In this document: positions 1-11,280 of the stretch, one piece after another
Layout: the number at the start of each line of letters is the position of its first letter
Position numbering within the stretch: position 1 is the first letter of the stretch
Source of the DNA: Pseudeuparius sepicola
Taxonomy: Eukaryota > Arthropoda > Insecta > Coleoptera > Anthribidae
Assembly (NCBI GenBank): GCA_963920635.1
Contig: OY987308.1
Location: 2,918,225 to 2,982,224, forward strand
Length of the DNA: 64,000 bases
Direction: 5' to 3'
Notes under the pieces: generated by a model
Database searches by the model: none
The model's input: the letters and a program-made list of their open reading frames with translations, nothing else
What the model was told of the DNA's origin: nothing
Program-made: the position numbers and the translations under genes

Positions 1-780
1 CAGACTGTCAGCTGAAGGATATTTCACAATGTCCAATTATTTTTATTTCTGCTTCTTCTGAGCTAGCGTTCGGCAATCTTCGGGAACTATTATGACGTAG
101 AAACCCCCGTCGGCAAACCGAATGAAGATTTAAAAAATCTTCATTTTATTTTCAAATTATTAATTAATGCAACACTTTTGAGGAAAGTTATATGTGCTAG
201 TAGTGTAACTTGGTGATACTTCATCCGCTGATTTTTATCTCGAAATTCGATTAGAGGAAACTTCCCTATTTCCGCGACCCTTCTTAAAGAATGATGGATT
301 TTTGCACCTGTACTAAATAAAGAAGTATGTTTTTGTATGTCAGTCACTATTTCACTCTAAATTTTGTGTTTATCATTCTTCGCACGCGGTTATAAAAGTG
401 TGAAGCGAAACAATGATTTTCCAGTGGGGGGCAACTGTCCCCCTTGCCCCCCCCCCCTTGCGGGCGCTCATGCTCATCATATCGTTTTTCTGGTTCCAAC
501 CACCCCTAAAATTTCTTCTCTTTCTTTCAGGTAAGTCAACCCAATAAATCCAACGTTATCGGCTATTCCACGTCCATATTTCTACGGTAAGTACCACGCA
601 ATTACTCTGTAACGGAAGTCCGGGAAACCGGATTTTTATATTTGCGACGTCCGCCATTTCCGGGAGATTTCCCGGAGTAATAATAATGGTTAAAAATGGC
701 GGCAGGAATGCCCGGAAGATCATTTTTCTACTTACGGGCCAGTCGTAAAAATATATCAGGAATAAATTGCATTTAGTAAG
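1..780. other. No gene recognised; low-complexity tracts
   Basis: I see no supportable gene here. A C-rich and G-rich stretch at about 424-465 resembles the poly-G/poly-C ends of the hAT-like elements further along (33260-33310, 46075-46115 and 50150-50170), so a decayed hAT end is possible. The short open frame at 141-347 on the minus strand has no recognisable domain. Confidence 0.4.
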
Positions 781-1015
781 ATGTACAGGGGTATTATTTA
801 AAGATTGCCCACGCCTTAATTTTTTAAACTTTGGACCTAGAAAATAATGATAAACAAGAAAGTTGTAGGAAATTTTCTTGCAATCTCAATGCACTTATCA
901 GAAAAACAATTGAAAGTCGCATTTTTCAGATATTAACAAAGCATATGTTTTTTAATGGATCACCCTGTATATTATTGGATATTTTAAACCTACACGAAAT
1001 TGAGAGTCCAATGAT

Positions 1016-1135
1016 ATACAGGGTGAGTTACGTATGCGGCGGCAGTCTATATCTTCTACATGCTAGGAAGAAAGTATATAGAAAAAACTTGTAGAGAAAC
1101 ATGAGTACTACATTCCGACAATATTTTCCAATATA
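1016..1135 (+). repeat. Dispersed repeat end, second copy at 63661-63785
   Basis: A stretch beginning ACAGGGTGAGTTACGTA and running through a shared AACATGAGTACTACATTCCG motif recurs in the same orientation at 63661-63785, near the other end of the window. It is the left end of a TACAGGGTG-type element. No matching right end is visible close by, so it is probably truncated. Confidence 0.6.
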
Positions 1136-1349
1136 CAGGGTGATCCAATAAGTAGTGGCGACCCAAAGTTATGTTTTTTTAAATGGAACACCCCGTATTT
1201 TGTTACATTATTAGAAAGCCCTTAAAGAGTATATTCCTTTTGGTACAGGGTATTAAGGGTCTATATTTAAAGATTAAAGAGTTATTTTAATTTTAAACGA
1301 AAAAAAGGGCCACATTTGGAAATGTAGGTATTACTCAAAAACCAAATAT

Positions 1350-2124
1350 GATTTTGGGCTATAACTTGGACTGGAGATTGCTTGTTACGCCTAGTTAACA
1401 ATTTTGGACCGATATTAAAATAAAGTTTTGAAGAACATACCGGGCGATTCACTTACGCAGATCCTAAGTTTACTCGCTAATTTTTTAAATGGAACACCTT
1501 ATATGTTATTGAAAGCCCTTAAATTAAGGGCTTTCCAAACATGTTTGCGGGCCTTAAAGGGTAGATACTTTTTGTAAAGGTTATTAAAATGTCACTTTTT
1601 AAGCTGTAAAAAATAAAAAGACATATTCTTAATTTTTGGTGTAGGCAAATAGTTGAAACCACCTGTAACGCCATCAATAATAAATACTGCACATGAAGAA
1701 ATAAAGTTACCTCATAATAAATTATGACATCGGCTTATGTTATTTATTTATGGTGTTACAGGTAGGTTTTCAATTATTTCAAATACATCAAAAATAATAT
1801 GTCTTTTTTTATTTTTTACAGCTTTAAAAGTGACATTTTGACACCCTAATCATGTAATCGACCCTATTAAAGCCCTTTCTTAGAGTAAAATGGAAATAAC
1901 TCCCTAACCTTTAAAGTTAGACCCATAATACCCTATACCAAAAAATATCTACTCTTTAAGGGCTTCCCAAACATGTAATAAAATATAGGGTGTTCCATTT
2001 AAAATTAGCGAGTAAACTTAGGATTTGCGTAAGTGAATCGGCCGAGAACTTTGTCTATATATCGGTCCAAAATTGTTAACTAGGCGTAACAGGCAATCTC
2101 CAGTCCAAGTTATAGTCCAAAATC
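1350..2124. repeat. Fold-back inverted repeat, about 0.78 kb
   Basis: The left arm (1350-1690) is the reverse complement of the right arm (1740-2124). The outer ends match as ATTTTGGGCTATAACTTGG against its complement ending at 2124, and the inner ends match around a TAAAAAATAAAAAGACATA motif. Only about 50 bp separate the arms. No coding content is recognised. It probably derives from a TACAGGGTG-type element. Confidence 0.75.
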
Positions 2125-2148
2125 TTATCAAAAAGATCAAAAACAATA

Positions 2149-3589
2149 TACAGGTTGAGTTTTTTTGATGCCCACTATGGGGATCTTGGAAACTAGTGGA
2201 GCTAGAACAAAGGTTAAATGGGGAAAGAATTGCAGTTTTGAATGCCCAATCTAATGCCCCTTTTGGATTTTTAAAAAAGTTCACGGCTCACTAGATATTT
2301 TGAAAAAAATGATTTTTTGCTATTTCTTAAGATCTCTGTAGCTCCGTTATTTCTGATTATACAGAAAAACTGTAGAGACAAAAATTGTAGATAATTTTGG
2401 GCTAAATAAAATAATCTTATCCAATTTTTTATGTTGTTTGTGATTTTTGAGATATGGCATAAACTTGTGTTATAGATATATAATACTCGGCATAGTTATT
2501 ATAAAAAATAAAAGCTATGGCTAATTTTCTGTTTTTTTTTTAATTTTTACATAATCAGCCATGGAATATTTTCATAATTACGTTCTATTGTATAATAAGA
2601 CATACTTCAAACTTTCAAATATTTTATTTTTAGCTGGTGACAAAATGTAACAAAATAAAACACATAATTACTTGCCCGTAAGAAATTACCTAGATCAGCT
2701 CTATCCAAATAGTTGAATAGGGAGAAATAGACCTATTTCCTGGCAGTCCCGATCCCCCGATTTGTCTGTTTTGGATTTCTTTTTGTGGGGAACAGTACAA
2801 AATAAAGTATGAGACAATTGTCAAATTAAGAGCAGCTGTTTTAGAACCAATTGCCAGTATAGACAGGCGCTCTCTAAGAAAGGCGACAAATTCAGCTTTA
2901 AAAAGATGCAATATTTGCATAAATAATAATGGTGGATTGTTTGAACACTTTTTTTATTTTAAAAGGTGACCTTTTAAAATAATAATAATAATTTAAATTT
3001 GAGTTTTTTAATTTTTGTTTTATTTTCTTATATTTTGTTACCAGCTAAAAACAAAATATTACAAAGTTTTAAGTATGTCTAATTATAAAATAGAACGTAA
3101 TTATGAAAATATTCCATGGCTGACTATGTGAAAATTAAAAAAAAAAACAGAAAATTAGCCATAGCTCTTTTATTTTTTGCAATAACTATGCTGAGTATTA
3201 TATCTTTGGAAAGCTCAAAAATTAGCCGATTTTATAAGACCACAGCCAACTATGATTTACATTTAAAAAAACACAAGATTATGTCATATATCAAAAATCA
3301 CAAACAACATAAACTGGATTAGATTACCTTATTAAGGCCCAAAATTATCTACAATTTTTTTCTGTACAGTTTTTCTGTATAATCAAAAATAACGGAGCTA
3401 CAGAGATCTGAAGAAAGCAAAAAATCACTTTTTTCAAACTATCTAGTGAGCCATAAACTTTTTTAAAAATCCAAAAAGGGCATTAGATTGAGCATTCAAA
3501 ACTGCAATTCTTTCCCCATTTAACCTTTGTTCTAGCTCTGCTAGTTTCCGAGATCCCCATAGTGGGCATCGAAAAAAACTCACCTTGTA
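2149..3589. mobile_element. 1.44-kb fold-back transposon, family B copy 1
   Basis: The ends read TACAGGTTGAG on the left and CTCACCTTGTA on the right, each flanked by TA (2147-2148 and 3590-3591), as expected for Tc1/mariner-type insertion. The first and last roughly 500 bp are reverse complements containing ATGCCCACTATGGGGATC. Between the arms is a decayed transposase tail. Sister copies lie at 37733-40755 and 60871-62339. The family is non-autonomous. Confidence 0.85.
2693..2950 (+). pseudogene. Decayed DDE transposase C-terminus (mariner-like)
   Basis: Read on the plus strand with frame changes, this encodes a run around SPDL followed by DFFLWG, then RRSLRKAT, then CNICINNNGG and a final FEH. 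That is the usual end of insect mariner-like (DDE_3) transposases. An in-frame stop falls just after the DFFLWG block, so it is not functional. It sits between the arms of the 2149-3589 fold-back element. The same tail recurs at 39948-40180 and 61447-61702. Confidence 0.7.
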
Positions 3590-3591
3590 TA

Positions 3592-4340
3592 CCTAGTGAC
3601 CTTAGGTACTATAAACCTGTTAGTAGCCGGTCATCTATATGACACTTATAAAATCTTAGAAACCTTTAATTGCTTTTTTTACTATTAAAAAGCTGTTATA
3701 AAGCTAATGGTACTAAAGGTAACAATTGACAATGTTATTTGGGTGGCCACGTTCGATTGGGGCATTTTCATTTATTTTAAACAAAAGTTAACGCCAAAGT
3801 ACGAACATATTCCAGTTTCAACAATTTACGCGAAAAGTCAAGTGAATTTTTCGCAGAAGCAAAACAGTAAAAATGCGTTGCTAAACTAGCGAACAACAAT
3901 TTTTTCTTTATTTTCGCCTCTCGGTCTGCCTCAGAGATTTTCCCTGGATATCCGGATAAGATACAGCCCGCAGGGTAGACATAAAGCGAGACTAGCCTGG
4001 GGGAAATCATTACCGGCCAAAGTTATGGATACTTAACAATTACGTAACTGTATTTTAGGTGACGGGCAAAATAGAAAAATTGACCCTCTGTTTCCTTGGG
4101 TCCCTTTGGAAAGAGACACGCGTTTTTTTCGAGCCACAGCTCCCCGATATCCGGTTATACTACCCCAGTCACGGATACCCAGAGTCGCGTCGTTCCCATA
4201 AAACTTTACGATGTTTATGTTAAACAGTTTCATGGCCCGACTCGGATCGTTACTTTTGACGTTTGATTGTCGCCGGAAGCAGGTAATCGCATCTGCGCCA
4301 GCTCTGGTCCAGACATAACCAGGTTTTATTGGTGGAGAGT
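3592..4340. other. Unassigned spacer, slightly GC-richer
   Basis: Nothing here is repeated elsewhere in the window. From 3890 to 4340 the base composition is higher in GC than the surroundings and short frames are open on the minus strand (3777-4010, 4033-4233), but none has a recognisable domain. It could be a fragment of a host gene or of an older retroelement; I cannot decide. Confidence 0.3.
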
Positions 4341-4636
4341 TCGAAAACGCCGTTTAAAAAGATTCCGGTCGCTGCGATCACTTCGGTCATTTCGATCACT
4401 TCGGTCACTTGGATCACTTCGGTCACTTTGATCACTTCGGTCACTTTGATCACTTCGGTCACTTTGATCACTTCGGTAACTTTGATCACTTTGGTTACAT
4501 TGATCACTTCGGTCACTTTGATCACTTCGGTCACTTCGTTCATTTCGGTCACATCGATCACTTCCGTCGCTTTACGTGAAGTTTGAAAATATGCAGATAG
4601 ATCACAGGCGAAACAGATTTGATGATTTAAATTCAT
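4250..4636 (-). other. Open frame built on an 18-bp minisatellite
   Basis: A 128-codon frame on the minus strand contains about ten copies of a six-residue unit of the form VTEVIK. It arises because the 18-bp repeat at 4371-4570 has a period divisible by three. The opposite strand is also open across the array (unit ITSVTL), so openness here is weak evidence of coding. The non-repeat C-terminal part (containing NKTWLCLDQSWRR) matches no family I recognise. Confidence 0.2.
4371..4570 (+). repeat. 18-bp minisatellite, about 11 units
   Basis: Tandem copies of GATCACTTCGGTCACTTT with scattered substitutions, for example GATCACTTTGGTTACATT near the right side. Each unit contains two diverged 9-bp halves (GATCACTTC and GGTCACTTT). 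Confidence 0.9.
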
Positions 4637-4721
4637 TAATAAATTTTATACCCGCAAGAACATTCAATTAAGTTTACCCTAGAAATAGAAAATAATAATC
4701 AATGATTACCTTTCTTAGATA

Positions 4722-6574
4722 TGTAACTTTTTTGAGGTTATCTTTTTGGTCTTGCAGGTCCATAATTTTAGTACATCGTTTCATTCTGCAACATGTTTCA
4801 TAACGATAAAATCAACCAGGGACTCTTTAAAATAAGGGGACCCAGCATGTCACAGTCTATCACATAGGAAAAGTGAAGCCTTGAGGGGAAGTTTGTTTTC
4901 TGTATACTCCAAGGAGACCACATAAGTGGGCTGGTACAAGGTTATGTTATGTCAGTGTCCAACTGCCATTAGATTTTATGTGACATGCCAGTGCCATAGA
5001 TTCCAAAGGAGGCAAAATATTTCCCATCATAGTTCACAATTTTTAAGTTTTCTAACTTCCAGATAGTCAATTAAAGGTAATGCGGCCGCCTGTAGTAGTC
5101 CCAATATTGCAACCAGATTTTTCTTGTCTCACCTTTAGTAATCCTACAATTCCTAATACGTGGGCATTACGTATAAATAAGTAGTTCAAAACAAAAATGG
5201 TATTTCGTAAATTTTAAATTATTAAGCAGGTAGCTTCAGTCAGATCTTTTTAAACAGTTTTTATCTACAACTATAAGTTTATTTTACGTTTGTGAGGTAC
5301 CTTGGGAGAGAAATAAAATTACAAAAATTTTATAATGAGCACCGAGAAAAACTACATGATTAGAACTAAGTCCTAATCTTATTAGTCCATCCAGAAATCT
5401 GTGAAAGTTCTTTCTGTTTGGGTATTCAACAAGGGAAGAAAGTTCAAGTTCGTACCTATTATACCTACATATTACAAATAGTTTGAGGAACCTGGTAACA
5501 AGGTGCAATAGCGACAAATTCTCAAATAAGCAAAATCGGCACTGACTTACCATACTTATATTCCTGGAAATAATTGCAGAAAACCAAATTAAAATATAAA
5601 ATAAATTTGTTTCATTTGACAGTTGCCATATTCTGCACTTGTAGACAGAACATTGTGAAGTCTAATTTTTAGAAATCATGGAAACCATTATTAATTTTTA
5701 CTAACAATCAAAGTACCTGGTATATTCATAGATTCTCCAATAAAATGGCATACTTGGCATCATTGAGACCATTAGAATGAGGAAAGAAACGGCCTCACTT
5801 TGGAAAGTATAATGCTGGGTCCCCTTACTTTAAGGGGTCCATGAAATCAACCGTTTGCGTTTAAATTGGCGAAACTTGCCCTAAAACACCTGTTAGCTTC
5901 AACATTCAAAACATAAAACTTTCTCCTACCGCTTTTAAATGTTACAGATCAACTGTACATTCAAAATGAAAAAAAATATACCAAATGGACATTGGACAAA
6001 GCACCATTAGTTTTCTTGAAATAGGGTGTCCAAATTTTGTCAAATTTAATCCTTTCCATTTTGAAGGCGAAGAATTTTTGGTACATTGTTCATAGGAATT
6101 TTTTTCTCAGTTTAAATGGTACAGTCGGTCTGTAACGTTTGAAAGTGGTAGGTAAAGATTTTATGTTTCTAATGTTGAAGTTAACAGGTGTTTTGAGGAA
6201 CGTTTACCAATTTCAACGCAAACGGTTGATTTTATCGCTATGAAACAGGAGTACACTTTTGTTGCAAAATGAAAATGTGTACTAAAATGATGGACCTGCA
6301 AGACCAAAAACATAACCTCGAGCTATAATAACACGATCCAAAAATAGTGCAAGTGGCGCCCTCTGTGAGATACGTAAAAATCGATGCCTTCAGCTTATTC
6401 TCCATTGCCTAAAACACAGCAGTGCCAAATTTCAGTTCAGCAGCTTGATTATTTTGGGAGATATTGCCATAATTTAATTTCAAAAAAAGAACTTCAACAC
6501 CCTGTATCTCCGTAGGGGGGCCCTCTGGGATTTTTTTTATAGGAACTTGTCATGTTATTTTAACGTCCCCTGTA
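4722..6574. mobile_element. 5'-truncated family C element interrupted by a P-like element
   Basis: From the GTAACTTTTTTGAGG motif at 4722 the sequence matches the interior of the complete element at 34608-35780. It continues after the insertion 4817-5843 through a motif around GGCGCCCTCTGTGAGATAC to a right end at CCCTGTA (6574). The left terminal part found in the complete copy is missing. No intact coding region is present. Confidence 0.7.
4817..5843. mobile_element. P-type element with 8-bp target duplication
   Basis: The terminal inverted repeats are about 32 bp with four mismatches. They start CA and share TAAGGGGACCCAGCAT in their inner half. The element is flanked on both sides by AAATCAAC (4809-4816 and 5844-5851), an exact 8-bp direct repeat, as P-type elements make. 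The interior has no recognisable THAP or transposase domain, so the element is presumed non-autonomous. An 89-codon minus-strand frame at 5284-5553 has no known motif. Family assignment rests on duplication length and the CA start only. Confidence 0.65.
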
Positions 6575-6649
6575 TAAATCCGGGATATTGCTCACATATT
6601 CTGGACACCCAATATAACTAAAATCAGATGATAGTAGATTATAGAAACT

Positions 6650-7825
6650 AGTGTTTACACATTTAAGTGTATACAAATCGATAAAAAATGTATTTTGTGA
6701 GATATTTTCAAAAACCTTTTTTTTGTTCGAAAGGTCTTCAAAAAACGCTTCTTTTGACGTTTTTACTTTTGTCAAAATGCAAATCCAGGGACGGCTACGA
6801 TTTTTTTTATACCCCGATTTTCACAAAAACCATTTAGCGATTTTTTATTTAAAATCTGACACAACAGCGTTAATCAGGACACCCCAAAACCCCCATATAC
6901 TAAATTTGAACAAAAAATGTAGAGGGTGTTCGGTTCTACACCGTGTTAAAGTTGAGTAAAATAGGGACTTCAAAGGCACCTGGCGAGTCAAGCGTGCCAT
7001 GGAATTATTTCAAAACAGTGGAAGAATTAACAGGACCCTTCAAAGTGTTGATGGAAGAAATTGCAAGAAGAAATATACAGGATGTTTTTCTCTACAGCGT
7101 CTCGAATTTCGAATTTTATGCTGGTCAAGTTGGCCAAAAATTAAGATTAACAGAGCTGTCAAATTTATTGTATTGACTTGTTTTTCAATTTCCATGACAG
7201 ATCTGATTTTTGCGAATATTTTTATTAAGAATTTAAACTGTCTGGACAGATTTTTTAAAATTGTTACCTAACAAAAACTAGAATATTGTTCATAAACACA
7301 ATGGAAATGACTGAATGACTCTTTATATATTTTTTAATTTAATTTATTTTACATTTAGTATCGGAAATTTGAGACGCTGTAGAGAAAAACATCCTGTATA
7401 TTCCTTCTTGCAATTTCTTCCATCAACACTTTGGGTGGTCCTGTTAATTCTTCCACTGTTTTGAAATAATTCCATGGCACGCTTGACTCGCCAGGTGCCT
7501 TTGAAGTCCCTATTTTACTCAACTTTAACACGGTGTAGAACCGAACACCCTCTACATTTTTTGTTCAAATTTAGTATATGGGGGTTTTGGGGTGTCCTGA
7601 TTAACGCTGTTGTGTCAGATTTTAAATAAAAAATCGCTAAATGGTTTTTGTGAAAATCGGGGTATAAAAAAAATCGTAGCCGTCCCTGGATTTGCATTTT
7701 GACAAAAGTAAAAACGTCAAAAGAAGCGTTTTTTGAAGACCTTTCGAACAAAAAAAGGGTTTTGAAAATATCTGACAAAATACATTTTTTATCGATTTGT
7801 ATACACTTAAAAGTAGACACCCTGT
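6650..7825. repeat. Large fold-back repeat, arms about 460 bp
   Basis: The left arm (6650-7115) is the near-perfect reverse complement of the right arm (7368-7825). A roughly 250-bp AT-rich loop separates them. The arms include CAGGACACCCCAAAACCCCC and CTGGCGAGTCAAGC. The right side ends ACACCCTGTA, the usual right end of the TACAGGGTG group. Open frames inside (6651-6959, 7515-7820) are mirror images of each other and not independent genes. Confidence 0.85.
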
Positions 7826-7839
7826 AGTAATAGATATCA

Positions 7840-8218
7840 CCATTTTAACTCCAGTAATATTTTAGGAATTAATAAAGTTTCTAGAAACTTCATTTACTTA
7901 AAACTAACTGAACCTGAACGCAATTACACAATAATTTCCTCGTTTCGCGTTGTTTCGTACCAAGCAAAAATAAGAGGATGGGAATATGATAACAGCCACT
8001 TTGAAACTTTTTTAATCTACCAAATGAAGGTTAATTTTCAAATGAAAAAAGGGAGGTTGTCTAGAAGAGTAATTTTATTCCTGAGAAAGTTGTCTCCGCT
8101 TGTTTCGGGTACAATCTGAACATTTATCCAGGGTGTAACTCTGATTAGTATAAATTTTAACTGGCCCCAAAACATACCCATGAAAGTATATTTTTAACGT
8201 GCAGAAAATAAAAAAAAA
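7840..8218. repeat. Dispersed repeat, inverted relative 63420-63640
   Basis: This stretch includes a motif around TTGAAACTTTTTTAATCTACC and a second around CCTCGTTTCGCGTTGTTTCG. A decayed inverted match lies at about 63420-63640 (complementary AAAGTTTCAAAGTGG and GCGAAACAACGGAAAATAAG motifs). No gene is visible. Confidence 0.4.
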
Positions 8219-8575
8219 ACCTTTTAAAAACAAGCTTTTATTTAAGCCATGTACTAAAACGAATAAAATAAGTTTAGGTTTTCGTTAAGATAATTCAATT
8301 CCAAATTGCGACAAGTTTTTGCAAATTGAAAAGCTTGTCGCGCGAAATTTTGATGAAAGTAGGTACCAATTAATTTTATTGGACAGTGATTCGTTCATAA
8401 GCAAGTACCTCTTTGCCAAAGTATGCATTTTTTCTATACAATTCGCGCGACAAGCTTTTCAATGCGCAGAAACTTGTCGCAATTTGGAATTGAATTATCT
8501 TAACGGAAACCTAAACTTATCTTATTCGTTTTAGTACACGGCTTAAATAAAAGCTTGTTTTTAAAAAGATTTTTT
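8219..8575. repeat. Fold-back repeat with AAATAAAAGCTTG ends
   Basis: The left arm (8219-8340) is the reverse complement of the right arm (8443-8575). Both carry a GCGACAAG core with CGCGCGACAAGCTTTTC near the middle. The end motif TTAAATAAAAGCTTG recurs at 11740-11756, 59155-59170, 59405-59420 and 60013-60024, which links it to the YY1/CRE-bearing repeats described below. Confidence 0.75.
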
Positions 8576-8599
8576 ACTTTCTGCTTTTTAGTACCTATT

Positions 8600-8790
8600 T
8601 GCTTCCCATGTCAGGAGGGCCATACCCATGTTGGGTATCAAATAGGTAATCCGTCAATTTGGAGCGGCGGCCATATTGAATTTTGTGTGATGTCACCAAC
8701 TTTATCGTTTTCTACTTTTCAAACAATTTCATTTGATGCCCGTATTAAGGGGGAAGTATTACTAAAGGTATAACTAAAGGTGTATGCGAA
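8600..8790 (+). repeat. Fragment of the GGTATCAAATAGG repeat family
   Basis: The stretch reads ACCCATGTTGGGTATCAAAT followed by GGAGCGGCGGCCATATTG and GTGTGATGTCAC. The fuller copy lies at 11290-11760. It ends in an ACTAAAGGTGTATGC motif shared with the other copy. No coding content. Confidence 0.7.
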
Positions 8791-8879
8791 ATTCAATTCA
8801 CTTGAATTGAAACTAAAAATGTTTAATAAGTATAATAGCAACTCTCATATTTTTGGTGATTTTTTTAAACATATGCGAA

Positions 8880-9540
8880 ACCTACCGCCTACGGCCGTTA
8901 AAATTCCCGTACCGATCAAACCCTGTATTACCAAATGAAATACCAAGGCAGGTATAATAAGGGGACCCCCGTTTATTTATCCTACCCAATTGAAATGAAT
9001 ATGCATGGCTCGACCATCGGTAACGAGCTCCGAATTTCCTAGCTGGCTAACTCAGTTAGCTGATTGCTATGCCGGTTTTTGGGATATTGTAGGCCTCGCG
9101 ACACACTTTGAACGAGTTCAGTTTAAGAATTAGGTCGCCTGTTTCACGGCAAAAACTTACGATATCGGAAAAAAATTACAATGGAAAATATCGTAGATAA
9201 AGAAAAATTAGAAATTTTTTGTCTTAGGCCCAATTTTTTTTTTCAAATTGTTTAAAACCCGTCAAAAAACGCCGCCTATGGACGCCCACCGTGAGTTGTC
9301 TTAAAATTTCACAGGTAGTGAAATAGCGCGGCGTTGCCACGTCTATCAATTTATCCGAGGATTCACCACGAAATTTCAATTTCCTGTTGGAAACGATTAC
9401 TTTCTGAGGAACATGTAGAATGCCTATGAAACACCTGCCTTACTGACATTTCCAGGATTGAATATTGCACCATTTTCTGTTTTCTTGCTTTTTTTACATT
9501 AAAAGTCACACAGCATTACACAACACAACGTTCACATTTT
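8880..9540. other. No gene recognised
   Basis: Mixed unique-looking sequence. GGGGACCC at 8959-8966 resembles the inner end of the P-type element at 4817 but has no partner nearby. I see no supportable coding region. Confidence 0.35.
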
Positions 9541-9698
9541 CTAAATCTGTTGGGAACCTCTTGGTTCCCCTCAGCCATTTCTTTTGTTTGAAGCGAGGTA
9601 CTCAGCCTGGCGACCACCACGAGGTGGATCCCCTCCGCCAGTAAAACCCTGAAGGGTAACCAAAAAACACAAATGCACTAGCACTCATATGCAAAGCA

Positions 9699-9893
9699 CT
9701 ACAGTAGCTGTTCAAAGAGGCAGCCGTTAACCTCGATGAACAAATTCACTCGGTTAATTAAAGAAGTCCGGATATTCCGTGTTTGGTCAGCTGCACCTTC
9801 AATTCGTTCACGTAATTGCTGCTCGTTGTCGATTTCCTGTTCGTACACAATCCATTGGATTCAAGTCTGGTGTGCCAGGCCCCAACTTTCCCA
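9699..9893 (-). pseudogene. DDE transposase C-terminal remnant (mariner-like)
   Basis: On the minus strand a frame ending at the stop codon at 9701-9699 encodes a block with EIDNEQQLRERI, then NIRTSLINRVNLFIEVNG and a final FEQLL. This is the characteristic C-terminus of insect mariner-like DDE transposases. Further upstream, in another frame, is a PDLNPMDC stretch equivalent to the conserved SPDLNPLD motif, so at least one frameshift separates the two. No flanking inverted repeats are obvious. Confidence 0.65.
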
Positions 9894-9989
9894 TTTAATT
9901 AGTTATTAGTTGTATTGTTATTTCTAAGCGACAGTATTCCAATAAGATGTATGGGTATTTTCTAAAATTTATTTGTGGCGCAAACAGAT

Positions 9990-11107
9990 CCATTTAATTT
10001 TTAATTGGGTTTTTCGCCACCAAACTGATTGAAAGACAACTTTTTCAAGTTGCCTCGAAAATTCATAAATTCTTAACACTAAATGAACGAAACTTTAAAC
10101 GTGTAACTCAAAAAATAACTTCAACAAATTTGTTTTCTGAGCTTTCGGAGGATAAATCTTCCTCCTTTCTCAAAGATCATGTCACGTCAAAGTGAAGTGA
10201 CAGATTAATAAATTTCAGGTTAAAATGTCATGACAACAGAAACAATAACCTAGCCACCTGCCTCATATTGTACCCTGTGTTTTATCTAATTATCTATACT
10301 AACTTCTCTTTGAATAAGTGGCAATAATATTCTACTGAATTCCACTGAACATTCAGCAACACAGTTGCCCGTATTTCCTAGAATAAATATTTATAAAAAT
10401 TTACTGGTCGGTCCACCAGATTTATTTCTCTAATTCTATTAGCATTGTTATTTTGTTGGCAATCCTGAAAAACTTGCTCAACAAATTCAATAGGATAACT
10501 ATTGAATGTGGAAAGTTCTATGTTGGGGAGACTTGTAGGCCATTTAACGTTCGTTTAAAAGAACATAAAAATTATATCAGGCAAAATCAAATTTCGAAGT
10601 CAAAAATATGTGAACATTCCTTTAATAACAATCATAGGATATTGTGGGATAGTTCCAAACCAATTCTAAAAGAAGAAGTAGGAAATAGACGAAAAATTAA
10701 AGAATCTGCATTTATTCTAGGAAATACGGGCAACTGTGTTGCTGAATGTTCAGTGGAATTCAGTAGAATATTATTGCCACTTATTCAAAGAGAAGTTAGT
10801 ATAGATAATTAGATAAAACACAGGGTACAATATGAGGCAGGTGGCTAGGTTATTGTTTCTGTTGTCATGACATTTTAACCTGAAATTTATTAATCTGTCA
10901 CTTCACTTTGACGTGACATGATCTTTGAGAAAGGAGGAAGATTTATCCTCTCCGAAAGCTCAGAAAACAAATTTGTTGAAGTTATTTTTTGAGTTACACG
11001 TTTAAAGTTTCGTTCATTTAGTGTTAAGAATTTATGAATTTTCGAGGCAACTTGAAAAAGTTGTCTTTCAATCAGTTTGGTGGCGAAAACCCAATTAAAA
11101 ATTAAAT
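9990..11107. mobile_element. Penelope-like retroelement fragment with inverted arms
   Basis: The left arm (about 9990-10391) is the reverse complement of the right arm (about 10709-11107). The ends share CCATTTAATTTTTAATTGGG. The right arm contains the end of a GIY-YIG frame and its 3' sequence, and the left arm is the same 3' end in inverted orientation. Penelope-like elements are known for such partial inverted copies at the 5' side. No reverse transcriptase is left between the arms, so this is a severely 5'-truncated insertion. Confidence 0.75.
10453..10812 (+). pseudogene. Penelope-type GIY-YIG endonuclease fragment
   Basis: The frame encodes 119 residues but no ATG opens it; it is a 3' fragment of a longer polyprotein. 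After an ECG motif it reads KFYVGETCRPFNVRLKEHK, the YIG half of the GIY-YIG fold with the conserved arginine. Later come CEHSFNNNHRILW and RRKIKESAFI, which supplies the usual catalytic glutamate. In Penelope-like elements this endonuclease follows the reverse transcriptase and nicks the target. The N-terminal GIY strand is missing or diverged and the reverse transcriptase is absent. The last 90 or so bases lie in the inverted right arm. Confidence 0.75.
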
Positions 11108-11280
11108 GTATGGGTAGTGCTGATGTTGAAATTCAGGTGAACGCACTGGGGAAACCTTTGATTTAATTTAGGCGGTAGGGGAAGTTCGCGTCGTGACTTG
11201 CGCAGGAGAGCCATGAGGGAAGGACAGTAATGGAGTAACGGCACACGTGCAGCAGCTCGCTTTGGCGGGTCCCGTGGTTT

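Noticed and set aside
6651..7820. Open frames of 102 and 101 codons, one on each strand
   Set aside because: They are mirror images produced by the two arms of one inverted repeat and show no domain.
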